Source: JAVXAG01 sp040307645 (GTDB lineage: Bacteria > Bacillota > Clostridia > Peptostreptococcales > Anaerovoracaceae). From it: 6,584 nucleotides of DNA. The notes beneath the pieces were generated by a model, which worked only from the letters and a program-made list of their open reading frames with translations, was not told the DNA's origin and did not search any database. Position 1 is the first letter of the stretch, and the number at the start of each line of letters is the position of its first letter. This document shows positions 1 to 4,514 of the stretch, piece after piece. A program made the position numbers and the translations under genes. Location of the stretch: NCBI GenBank assembly GCA_040307645.1, contig JAWRJF010000028.1:1-6584 (forward strand), given 5' to 3'.

Positions 1-13
1 TTCTTGGTTTCTA

Positions 14-42
14 TTGACATGCGCTTTTTGAGCAATTATACT
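14..42 (+). promoter_or_regulatory. Consensus sigma-A promoter reading rightward toward the rep 3' end
   Basis: A perfect -35 TTGACA (14-19) and a near-perfect -10 TATACT (37-42) are separated by exactly 17 bp. It is the best promoter match in the window, yet no plus-strand gene follows. Transcription would start near 49 and run against the phage operon. Its product could be a short RNA ending at the hairpin at 100-132. Alternatively, RNA polymerase could use it to prime complementary-strand synthesis, as at the M13 minus-strand origin. Confidence 0.55.
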
Positions 43-99
43 AAACTCGTTAATTCAAGAGAAAATCTAAATTCTCTAATTCTAATTTAAATATCATAG

Positions 100-132
100 A
101 AGTCTAGAAAGAGCTATTTACAGACTTTTTCT
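100..132 (+). terminator. Weak terminator-like hairpin
   Basis: AAGTCT (100-105) pairs with AGACTT (122-127) around a 16-nt loop, and a run of T continues to 130. The stem is short and the loop large, so this is a modest candidate. It would end a plus-strand transcript of roughly 80 nt starting from the promoter at 14-42. Confidence 0.3.
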
Positions 133-221
133 CATACTCTCAAAAGCCAATTAAAATTTCTTTATAGTTATTAATAGTCTTTGGTGTGTGACATAACACT
201 TCCTGATGTTGTAAGAACAAC

Positions 222-977
222 TCAATCATTTTTTCCATTGAAATACTCCATAATATTTTTAACTTCATAATCGGTAATCCACTTCGTGGACATAAAGTCA
301 TTCTCATAATCTATATCAGTCAAATGACACGATGTACACCCACTCTCAATGAGTTCAGGCTTATTAAGTCCTTGAGAGTTATAAAAAAGTCTATAACCCT
401 TGTTAATTGATGTATTATTAATACTTTTACTTACATACTTAAGTATATACCGACTTACAGCAGCCTTATTTTTAACTTTACCAAAAGAATTAAACCCAAA
501 CTTATCAAGGATACCTTTATGGTATCTATAACCTTTATCAACAAGTATATCAGGATGTACATACCTTTCAAAAAGTAACAAATCATCCCAAGCAATACCA
601 TTAATTAAACCGTGCATATGCCAGGCTCCATCTTTATGTAGCTCTGGTATCAATAAATAAGATATATCCAAATTATGTAATCTCTTTTGATTCCGTAAAT
701 ACTGAGAAAAATCTTTGCTCCAAGTTTTCAAGTCAAATCTATCATACTTTGTTTTATCTAGAGTAAAGGTACAAAAATACTGCCAATCATTACAAAGAGC
801 ATAACCAAGAATAGAAGACTTAGCACGTGATATATTAGATAACCATTTATCATTAACCATCTTGTTAATATATTCTTTCTTGACATATGGCTCATCATTA
901 TAAAACCTATTAAGATATACAATTTTATATTCATTACCCAATTTATAAATGTTAAAATCATAATATCGCATTCGCAT
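222..977 (-). CDS. HUH rolling-circle replication initiator (inovirus pII-like Rep)
   Basis: Predicted to nick the phage origin and start rolling-circle replication of the double-stranded form. The 251-aa product carries the three HUH-endonuclease motifs in order: motif 1 FCTFTLD (68-74); the metal-binding motif WHMHG with H120 and H122 (119-123), preceded by PELH (111-114); and motif 3 YILKYVSK (177-184), where Y177 or Y181 is the candidate catalytic tyrosine. Size and motif spacing fit the ORF2/G2P-type replication proteins of small ssDNA phages. The C-terminus has a CTSC pair (214-217) of unknown role. The ATG at 977 has a GGAG 9 nt upstream; an in-frame ATG at 971 is a less well-placed alternative. 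It is the last gene of the phage operon, 86 bp after zot, with a likely promoter of its own. Family assignment is strong; the nick site is unknown. Confidence 0.88.
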   Translation of the reverse strand: MRMRYYDFNIYKLGNEYKIVYLNRFYNDEPYVKKEYINKMVNDKWLSNISRAKSSILGYALCNDWQYFCTFTLDKTKYDRFDLKTWSKDFSQYLRNQKRLHNLDISYLLIPELHKDGAWHMHGLINGIAWDDLLLFERYVHPDILVDKGYRYHKGILDKFGFNSFGKVKNKAAVSRYILKYVSKSINNTSINKGYRLFYNSQGLNKPELIESGCTSCHLTDIDYENDFMSTKWITDYEVKNIMEYFNGKND

Positions 978-1011
978 ACTTTACAACTCCGTTTCACGAT
1001 AATTTTTGCGT

Positions 1012-1039
1012 AATGTACCGCTTTATGATACTTAGTCAA
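1012..1039 (-). promoter_or_regulatory. Putative rep promoter
   Basis: Read on the minus strand, TTGACT (1039-1034) and TACATT (1017-1012) are separated by 16 bp in the gap between zot and rep. A transcript would start near 1005 and give a leader of about 28 nt containing the rep ribosome binding site. The match is good at -35 and fair at -10. Confidence 0.4.
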
Positions 1040-1063
1040 GTAATAGAAGAAAATAAGACAAGA

Positions 1064-1735
1064 TTACTCTCCAGCTCTGCGGAGCTGTTGCGGAGGGAAC
1101 CCCTTAATCCCCTTTCCGCTCCATTTCCGCTGTGCTGATAGTTTCCTTGACTTATATCTTTCCATTCCTGTACCAAACATCTTGAATGTATCGTATATAG
1201 ATGCAACACTTTTTCGATACATAATAACTTCATGACCGACTTTCAATCTTTGTCCATACCATCTTTGTACGCACATAAAAGCTGTAAATGGGATTAATCT
1301 AAAATAATTACCTATTTTCATATGTGCGATTTCATACTCAACCAGGCAGCGAATCTGTCTGTCAATCATGCGGTCATTTTGAGCTATTAGAATAAAGTCA
1401 AAGCCGAGTTTACGGTGCTGGGTAAAAAAAACTATCCAATCCATTCTATTTTCACCACTACTATTCCAGTTGCGGCTGTTAAAAATTACTTGAGCCTCAT
1501 CAATGACAACCAAAGTCTGTCCCTCTACACCAGGCTGATGATAAAGCCTAGCATAGTTATATAGTTTCTTAACTGTAAAGCTGCCATTATCAATGTAGGT
1601 ATAATTCTTTGTTATAGTTATTGGGAAATTCCCAATAACTCGATTTTTTTTCTTCTTTCGTAATCTTCGTTTAATATCTAATGCTGCGTGATAGCTTTTA
1701 CCTGAACCAGGAGTTCCTGAATAAAGCCATATCAT
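1064..1735 (-). CDS. Zot-like (pI family) phage assembly ATPase
   Basis: Predicted inner-membrane-associated ATPase that drives assembly and export of the filamentous virion. The product is 223 aa from the chosen start. It has a Walker A motif GTPGSGKS (residues 7-14), a Walker B segment TLVVIDEAQ (74-82) and the family's typical stretch around FFTQHRKLGFDFILIAQN (103-120). The ATG at 1735 is preferred: AGGAAG (1744-1749) lies 8 nt upstream, whereas the GTG at 1744 would overlap that site. The protein is shorter than M13 pI (348 aa) and shows no convincing transmembrane helix; a mildly hydrophobic patch follows at about 144-157, and the C-terminus is short and basic. The last 20 or so codons use CGG, CCG, CTC and CGC in an otherwise AT-rich gene, suggesting an overlapping DNA element. 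It lies between the pVI-like gene and rep. Confidence 0.88.
   Translation of the reverse strand: MIWLYSGTPGSGKSYHAALDIKRRLRKKKKNRVIGNFPITITKNYTYIDNGSFTVKKLYNYARLYHQPGVEGQTLVVIDEAQVIFNSRNWNSSGENRMDWIVFFTQHRKLGFDFILIAQNDRMIDRQIRCLVEYEIAHMKIGNYFRLIPFTAFMCVQRWYGQRLKVGHEVIMYRKSVASIYDTFKMFGTGMERYKSRKLSAQRKWSGKGIKGFPPQQLRRAGE
1072..1131. repeat. GC-rich GCGGA repeat cluster and hairpin at 3' end of zot
   Basis: TGCGGAG occurs at 1078-1084 and 1089-1095, and the opposite orientation TTTCCGCT occurs at 1113-1120 and 1124-1131. Each pair is spaced 11 bp, one helical turn. The left end also forms a perfect 6-bp hairpin, CAGCTC (1072-1077) with GAGCTG (1082-1087) and loop TGCG. The block is visibly GC-richer than its surroundings, overlaps zot codons and sits just upstream of the rep promoter. 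It is a candidate Rep-binding (iteron) or origin element; the function is inferred. Confidence 0.4.
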
Positions 1736-1780
1736 TATCAACACTTCCTTTCATAGTCATTATTTTCGACAAGTTAATAT

Positions 1781-1833
1781 CAGCAACGTCTTGCCGACGG
1801 CTGTACTCGTTTTTTTTTCAAAAAAAAGCGAGT
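1781..1833. other. Two adjacent hairpins between pVI-like gene and zot
   Basis: One hairpin pairs CAGC/CGTC with GACG/GCTG (1781-1803, loop TTGCC, two-base AA bulge). One base away, the other pairs ACTCG plus a T-run (1805-1818) with an A-run plus CGAGT (1820-1833); nine T face eight A, with G1828 interrupting that arm. They lie in a roughly 108-bp non-coding gap in an otherwise tightly packed operon. Possible roles are partial terminator, mRNA processing site or packaging/origin hairpin. The A/T-run hairpin is terminator-like in both directions. Confidence 0.45.
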
Positions 1834-1843
1834 TTGTTTTTGG

Positions 1844-2101
1844 TTAATCTATTGCCTTAACCCATCTAGCCCAAATACTATAAAGATAGTAAGCAGCAAT
1901 TGCAACTAACCAGGATTCAAGCATTACAACAAAATCCATTACTGGTATAAAGTAGTTAATTTTTGCAAGGAGATCACCAAACTGACTATTAGCCAAAAAA
2001 GTAAAAGGTGAAGTGGGCATAAAGCTAACAACTAAACTCAACAAACCACTTAAAGCGTCAAGGATAAATTGTAAAAATTTACTTAAAGCTGCAAAAAACA
2101 T
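1844..2101 (-). CDS. pVI-like minor virion/assembly membrane protein
   Basis: An 85-aa hydrophobic protein with about two or three membrane segments: residues 4-27 (rich in F, L, A), a central MPTSPF loop, and roughly 50-80, ending in a short basic tail (RWVKAID). Length, hydrophobicity and position between the pIII-like gene and zot match gene VI of M13 (112 aa), which caps the particle end together with pIII. The start at 2101 has GGAGG (2108-2112) 6 nt upstream. It begins 15 bp after the pIII-like stop codon, indicating co-transcription and probably coupled translation. The role is inferred from context; sequence alone shows only a small membrane protein. Confidence 0.65.
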   Translation of the reverse strand: MFFAALSKFLQFILDALSGLLSLVVSFMPTSPFTFLANSQFGDLLAKINYFIPVMDFVVMLESWLVAIAAYYLYSIWARWVKAID

Positions 2102-2116
2102 AAGAATCCTCCTTTG

Positions 2117-3448
2117 CTACCATTTAATCCAATCCCTGGTACGACTAATCAGTATATAAGCAAACCAGAAATTACAAATATATCGAAAAAACATTATAGG
2201 AATTTTAAAAGGTGTAAGGTCTATAGTATGATTTACTTTGAAATATGGAGTATTAAGTTTTATTGGAATACTAAGACCATTACTTTTTACAGCAATTGTT
2301 TTGATAGCTCTAACAAAATCAAACGGTATGCAAAAAGGGAAAATCTTAGTTAGTCCTAACTTAAATCCGCTAAAATCTAAATCAAATTTAGATATGTCAA
2401 AGAAACTAGTTAAGGCAGTAGATATAGCAGCAGGAATACCAGTAACTCCGGTCCAAATCTTCTCAAGCCAACCAACAGAGGTAGCTGTATCAGTATTAGT
2501 ATTTGAACCAACACGAACACTTTCAGGTGGAGCATCTACCAAGGTACCCGTATTAGACGGTATTTGCAGTGGGATTGATGTAGTCATTTCTTTACCATTA
2601 ACTCCACTCTGTGGGAAATATGTACTGTGAGTTTTAACATTTTGCAGAGGCAAAGAAGTATAGTTTACCTCTTTACCTTGATAATTTAACGGTATTTCAA
2701 GTTCGAATGGATAAACGGTAACGCAGTCCTCATATCTACTACTAGGACAAAAACCGAAATATTTCTCTGAAAAAACTTCAGGATTAGCACATACTTCACC
2801 AAGAATTGAACCCTGCTGACATCTTTCGATACCAGAGGAATCAATTAAATAACAGTCAAATCCGTAACTGAAGCCCTCAGAATATATAAAAGGTGATTTA
2901 GTAACACGAATATTAAACTTTCGAAGTGCACCGTCAAAACGAGCATAAAATTCAGCGTTATGGAAAAACATAATATCCTCAAAGCTTATACGTACTTTAC
3001 CTGCACTTTTTAATTCAGCCTCACTAGTATAATAGGGAGCGTATACTGTAATGCCTTGAAAAGTTACAGAAGAACCACCAACAGTAAAAGTGTCATTTTT
3101 AATATTTTTACTATGTAGCCAATTTTTAACAGCGTCCAACATATCAGTACTAGGGTGGAACAACATATTTTGAGCAGTAACAACAGCATTAAAAGCTGAA
3201 GCAACAGCCTTGAAAAAAGTACTATTAGTAAAGTCATTAACAAGGGCATTAAGTCCATCAGAACTTGACGCGATTACACCACAACCAACTAACAAAGTTG
3301 ATACTACTAAATAAGTAGTAATACTCTCGGTAACAATGGCGTGTGATGTATCAACAGTAGCAAAAAAAGAACAAAAAATAAGACAAATTACAAATATTGC
3401 AATAACAAGAACCTTTAAAACTCTATTTTTATTAATTCTTAATAGCAT
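2117..3448 (-). CDS. pIII-like adsorption (host-recognition) protein
   Basis: A 443-aa exported, membrane-anchored protein in the gene III position. The N-terminus has basic residues, a long hydrophobic core (about 11-30) and a plausible signal-peptidase site after SHA (37). A large extracellular region follows, with five cysteines in a 44-residue stretch (199, 210, 220, 234, 242) that could form disulfides, then a Ser/Thr/Asn-rich linker (about 296-324). The C-terminal part has an FPFCIPFDF segment (370-378) and a terminal hydrophobic anchor (about 413-434) before a short charged tail. This layout is that of filamentous phage adsorption proteins. The ATG at 3448 is chosen because GGAGG (3454-3458) sits 5 nt upstream; longer frames begin with TTG inside the upstream terminator. 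The receptor is unknown. Confidence 0.72.
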   Translation of the reverse strand: MLLRINKNRVLKVLVIAIFVICLIFCSFFATVDTSHAIVTESITTYLVVSTLLVGCGVIASSSDGLNALVNDFTNSTFFKAVASAFNAVVTAQNMLFHPSTDMLDAVKNWLHSKNIKNDTFTVGGSSVTFQGITVYAPYYTSEAELKSAGKVRISFEDIMFFHNAEFYARFDGALRKFNIRVTKSPFIYSEGFSYGFDCYLIDSSGIERCQQGSILGEVCANPEVFSEKYFGFCPSSRYEDCVTVYPFELEIPLNYQGKEVNYTSLPLQNVKTHSTYFPQSGVNGKEMTTSIPLQIPSNTGTLVDAPPESVRVGSNTNTDTATSVGWLEKIWTGVTGIPAAISTALTSFFDISKFDLDFSGFKLGLTKIFPFCIPFDFVRAIKTIAVKSNGLSIPIKLNTPYFKVNHTIDLTPFKIPIMFFRYICNFWFAYILISRTRDWIKW

Positions 3449-3458
3449 AAACACCTCC

Positions 3459-3492
3459 AAAAAATTAAAAGGGGAGCAAAATCCTGCCCCCC
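3459..3492 (-). terminator. Rho-independent terminator between coat gene and pIII-like gene
   Basis: On the minus strand GGGGGGCA (3492-3485) pairs with TGCTCCCC (3478-3471), with one G-U pair and a 6-nt loop, followed by TTTTAATTTTTT (3470-3459). It lies 24 bp after the coat stop codon and directly ahead of the pIII-like ribosome binding site. M13 likewise has a terminator between VIII and III, which keeps coat mRNA abundant and pIII scarce. Confidence 0.75.
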
Positions 3493-3516
3493 CCAAAGGA
3501 AATTAAAAATAATACC

Positions 3517-3705
3517 TTATTTAGCCATGCCTTTGAACTTAGTCCATAAGAACTTGCCACCCCAGAACAGAATTCCTAGACCGATAGCAGCTGTTATAAT
3601 AGGCACTGCTTGTGCTGATAAATCTGTAATAGCGGCTTTAATAGCTGTTGTGATAGCTCCCATAGAATTTCCCTCCAATTCTCCTGATAATAACATAATA
3701 TCCAT
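3517..3705 (-). CDS. Major coat protein, pVIII-like
   Basis: The frame encodes 62 aa from the ATG at 3705, or 48 aa from an in-frame ATG at 3663. The 48-residue form has the classic coat layout: an amphipathic helical N-terminal part, a hydrophobic span (about IITAAIGLGILFWGGKFLW) and a basic C-terminus (TKFKGMAK) that would face the DNA. M13 mature pVIII is 50 aa. Both starts have excellent SD sites: AAGGAGG (3714-3720) 8 nt before the first and GGAGGG (3671-3676) 7 nt before the second. The extra 14 residues are acidic and do not look like a signal peptide, so the short form may be the virion protein. The gene has its own promoter, 5' hairpin and terminator. Identity rests on size, layout and position. 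Confidence 0.78.
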   Translation of the reverse strand: MDIMLLSGELEGNSMGAITTAIKAAITDLSAQAVPIITAAIGLGILFWGGKFLWTKFKGMAK

Positions 3706-3720
3706 TAGTTTTACCTCCTT
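3664..3720 (-). promoter_or_regulatory. Tandem ribosome binding sites of the coat gene
   Basis: AAGGAGG (3720-3714) precedes the ATG at 3705 and GGAGGG (3676-3671) precedes the in-frame ATG at 3663. Two near-perfect SD sites 43-44 bp apart in one reading frame suggest two translation starts for one coat gene, or a short leader that raises initiation at the second. Confidence 0.6.
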
Positions 3721-3728
3721 ATATATTT

Positions 3729-3743
3729 ATCGGTTAAACCGAT
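3729..3743 (-). promoter_or_regulatory. Palindromic stem-loop at predicted 5' end of coat mRNA
   Basis: A perfect 15-bp palindrome (ATCGGTT, one base, AACCGAT) that as RNA would fold to ATCGG/CCGAT with a 5-nt loop. It overlaps the stop codon of the 34-aa gene and starts about 2 nt after the transcription start predicted from the promoter at 3752-3780. A 5'-terminal hairpin can protect an mRNA from decay; it could also be a protein-binding site. Confidence 0.45.
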
Positions 3744-3838
3744 TTTAACGTATCATAGATTAAGTTATAAAAATAACCAAGTATTAAAAACCAGCAAGCA
3801 CATTTAAATCCCTCTAAAAAAATCCCCATATATCCCAT
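3734..3838 (-). CDS. Tiny membrane protein, 34 aa (pIX/pVII-like position)
   Basis: An open frame from ATG (3836-3838) to TAA (3734-3736) encoding 34 residues beginning MGYMGIFLEGFK, with a hydrophobic segment at about 11-28 (CACWFLILGYFYNLIY) and a short polar tail. It starts 2 bp after the stop of the preceding 33-aa gene; AAGAGG (3850-3855) lies 11 nt upstream, a rather long spacing. M13 encodes two such proteins, pVII (33 aa) and pIX (32 aa), just before gene VIII, and they form the particle tip emerging first. Position and size fit. The coat promoter lies inside this gene, as M13's lies inside IX. Function is inferred from context. Confidence 0.55.
   Translation of the reverse strand: MGYMGIFLEGFKCACWFLILGYFYNLIYDTLKSV
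3752..3780 (-). promoter_or_regulatory. Putative coat-gene promoter inside the 34-aa gene
   Basis: On the minus strand TTGGTT (3780-3775) and TATGAT (3757-3752) are separated by 17 bp. The -10 matches consensus at 5 of 6 positions and the -35 at 3 of 6. The start would fall near 3745, directly ahead of the 3729-3743 stem-loop and about 40 bp before the coat start codon. Confidence 0.45.
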
Positions 3839-3840
3839 AA

Positions 3841-3942
3841 TCAATATAACCTCTTGAGTAAATAAGCTAAAAACAAACCAGAACACACGACCATAATTAT
3901 TACGGTACCAAACATTGAAAAAACACTATTATAATCAATCAT
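3841..3942 (-). CDS. Tiny membrane protein, 33 aa (pVII/pIX-like position)
   Basis: An open frame from ATG (3940-3942) to TGA (3841-3843) encoding 33 residues: a short N-terminus MIDYNSVFSMF, one hydrophobic span at about 12-29 (GTVIIMVVCSGLFLAYLL) and a basic end KRLY. AAAAGG (3951-3956) lies 8 nt upstream and overlaps the stop codon of the 45-aa gene. The length equals that of M13 pVII, and the N-out, basic C-in layout fits a small virion-tip protein. It is packed between the 45-aa and 34-aa genes with gaps of 5 and 2 bp, supporting a real operon member. Function is inferred. Confidence 0.6.
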   Translation of the reverse strand: MIDYNSVFSMFGTVIIMVVCSGLFLAYLLKRLY

Positions 3943-3947
3943 GCTTA

Positions 3948-4085
3948 TTACCTTTTAAAAAAATAGAATAGTACAAATGCAAGAACAAAGCTGGCACACA
4001 ATACCGTAAAGGCTGCGTTAGTAATTAAACTCTTATTCATCTGGTCAAGCAAATCAATAATCATAATAGCTTGCTGTGTACTCAT
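3948..4085 (-). CDS. Small single-span membrane protein, 45 aa
   Basis: An open frame from ATG (4083-4085) to TAA (3948-3950). It overlaps the stop of the gene V-like gene by one base (TAATG), a translational-coupling arrangement, and AAGGT (4094-4098) lies 8 nt upstream. The product begins with a short amphipathic segment (MSTQQAIMIIDLLDQMNK), then a transmembrane helix at about 24-43 (AAFTVLCASFVLAFVLFYFF) and a KR end. It sits where M13 has VII and IX, but three such genes are present here instead of two. It may be a minor coat or assembly protein. It is not similar enough to any known protein for me to name it. Confidence 0.6.
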   Translation of the reverse strand: MSTQQAIMIIDLLDQMNKSLITNAAFTVLCASFVLAFVLFYFFKR

Positions 4086-4339
4086 TAGATATCACCTTCT
4101 ACAACAACGTTCTGGGCTCTTCCATATCTATCATACATAAGCTCAATTTCAGTACCAAGTTCAAGCTTTTCTAAATCAGGTACAAGTGCAACTGAACATT
4201 TTAATTCCTCTGCCTTTTGACCAACTACTCCAGCTTTTTCATAAGTAACATAAATTTTAGCAAATTCAACTTCGCGACCTGAATTTCTGTCCTTAAAAGA
4301 ACTCTTCATAAATCCAACGTACTTCATATCATTCTCCAT
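4085..4339 (-). CDS. Putative ssDNA-binding protein, gene V-like
   Basis: An 84-aa soluble, charged protein with alternating hydrophobic/polar stretches that suggest a beta-rich OB-type fold (for example EFAKIYVTYEK, LKCSVALV, TEIELMYDRYGRAQNVVV). M13 pV is 87 aa and coats newly made phage ssDNA. Size, first position in the late operon and fold pattern fit, but no diagnostic motif proves it. The first ATG (4339) has AGGGA about 5 nt upstream; a second ATG at 4327 (80-aa form) has GGAG (4334-4337) 6 nt upstream and is equally plausible. The gene is divergent from the repressor and would be expressed from the promoter at 4391-4419. Confidence 0.6.
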   Translation of the reverse strand: MENDMKYVGFMKSSFKDRNSGREVEFAKIYVTYEKAGVVGQKAEELKCSVALVPDLEKLELGTEIELMYDRYGRAQNVVVEGDI

Positions 4340-4390
4340 TTCTTCCCTATAGCCCGGGAGCAGGCATTGTTTAAAATATTTTATTATGGT

Positions 4391-4419
4391 ACAATACTTA
4401 GTTATCTAAATACTGTCAT
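4391..4419 (-). promoter_or_regulatory. Putative leftward promoter of the phage operon
   Basis: On the minus strand ATGACA (4419-4414) and TATTGT (4396-4391) are separated by 17 bp. The start would be near 4384, leaving a leader of about 45 nt before the gene V-like ATG. The outer edge of the -35 touches the 25-bp palindrome at 4419-4443, so a bound repressor could shut this promoter. Confidence 0.45.
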
Positions 4420-4443
4420 GTAATTGAGGATTCCTCAATTACA
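4419..4443. promoter_or_regulatory. Operator O1: 25-bp perfect palindrome
   Basis: Two 12-bp arms around one central base, with core AATTGAGGATTCCTCAATT (4422-4440). It lies between the divergent operon and repressor genes, touches the leftward -35 and covers the putative rightward -35. A dimeric XRE repressor encoded next door is the obvious candidate ligand. Confidence 0.65.
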
Positions 4444-4453
4444 CCTATATGAT
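4424..4453 (+). promoter_or_regulatory. Putative repressor promoter
   Basis: TTGAGG (4424-4429) and TATGAT (4448-4453) are 18 bp apart, with the -35 inside operator O1. The start would lie near 4460, about 55 nt before the repressor start codon, so the transcript crosses operators O2 and O3. A weaker alternative is TTGTTT with TACAAT (4390-4395). Confidence 0.4.
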
Positions 4454-4504
4454 AATTGAGAATTTCTAAAATGTCAATAGTAAAAATTGAGGATTTCTAA
4501 AATG
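4454..4504. repeat. Operators O2 and O3: direct repeats of the O1 half-site
   Basis: AATTGAGAATTTCTAAAATG (4454-4473) and AATTGAGGATTTCTAAAATG (4485-4504) differ at one of 20 bases. Both share the AATTGAGRA half-site of O1 and have a degenerate second half-site. The start-to-start spacings O1-O2-O3 are 32 and 31 bp, about three helical turns, which suits cooperative binding on one face of the DNA. O3 runs into the repressor's ribosome binding site. Confidence 0.6.
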
Positions 4505-4514
4505 AGGTAAAAAA

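Larger units (their letters stand above)
1..221. other. Non-coding region downstream of rep
   Basis: I find no credible coding frame here. It holds a consensus plus-strand promoter (14-42), a small hairpin AGAGAA/TTCTCT (58-63 with 72-77), a weak terminator-like hairpin (100-132) and a 5-bp hairpin GTTGT/ACAAC (208-221) abutting the rep stop codon. In filamentous phages the intergenic region next to rep commonly holds replication origins and the packaging hairpin, so this is a candidate for part of that region. The assignment is inference from position. Confidence 0.4.

Noticed and set aside
758..1233. Minus-strand frames of 93 aa (758-1039) and 65 aa (1036-1233)
   Set aside because: Out-of-frame shadows overlapping rep and zot, which both show family motifs.
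1736..1744. GTG start of zot at 1744
   Set aside because: It would overlap the AGGAAG ribosome binding site that serves the ATG at 1735.
2238..2630. Plus-strand open frame of 130 aa, and another at 2114-2353
   Set aside because: Both are antisense to the pIII-like gene, which has signal peptide, anchor and SD. Neither has a convincing ribosome binding site.
3449..3496. Extended start of the pIII-like protein at 3496
   Set aside because: The codon is TTG inside the terminator hairpin and gives a GC-rich meaningless leader; the ATG at 3448 has an ideal SD and begins a proper signal peptide.
3527..3748. Plus-strand open frame of 73 aa
   Set aside because: Antisense to the coat gene and its control region; no ribosome binding site.
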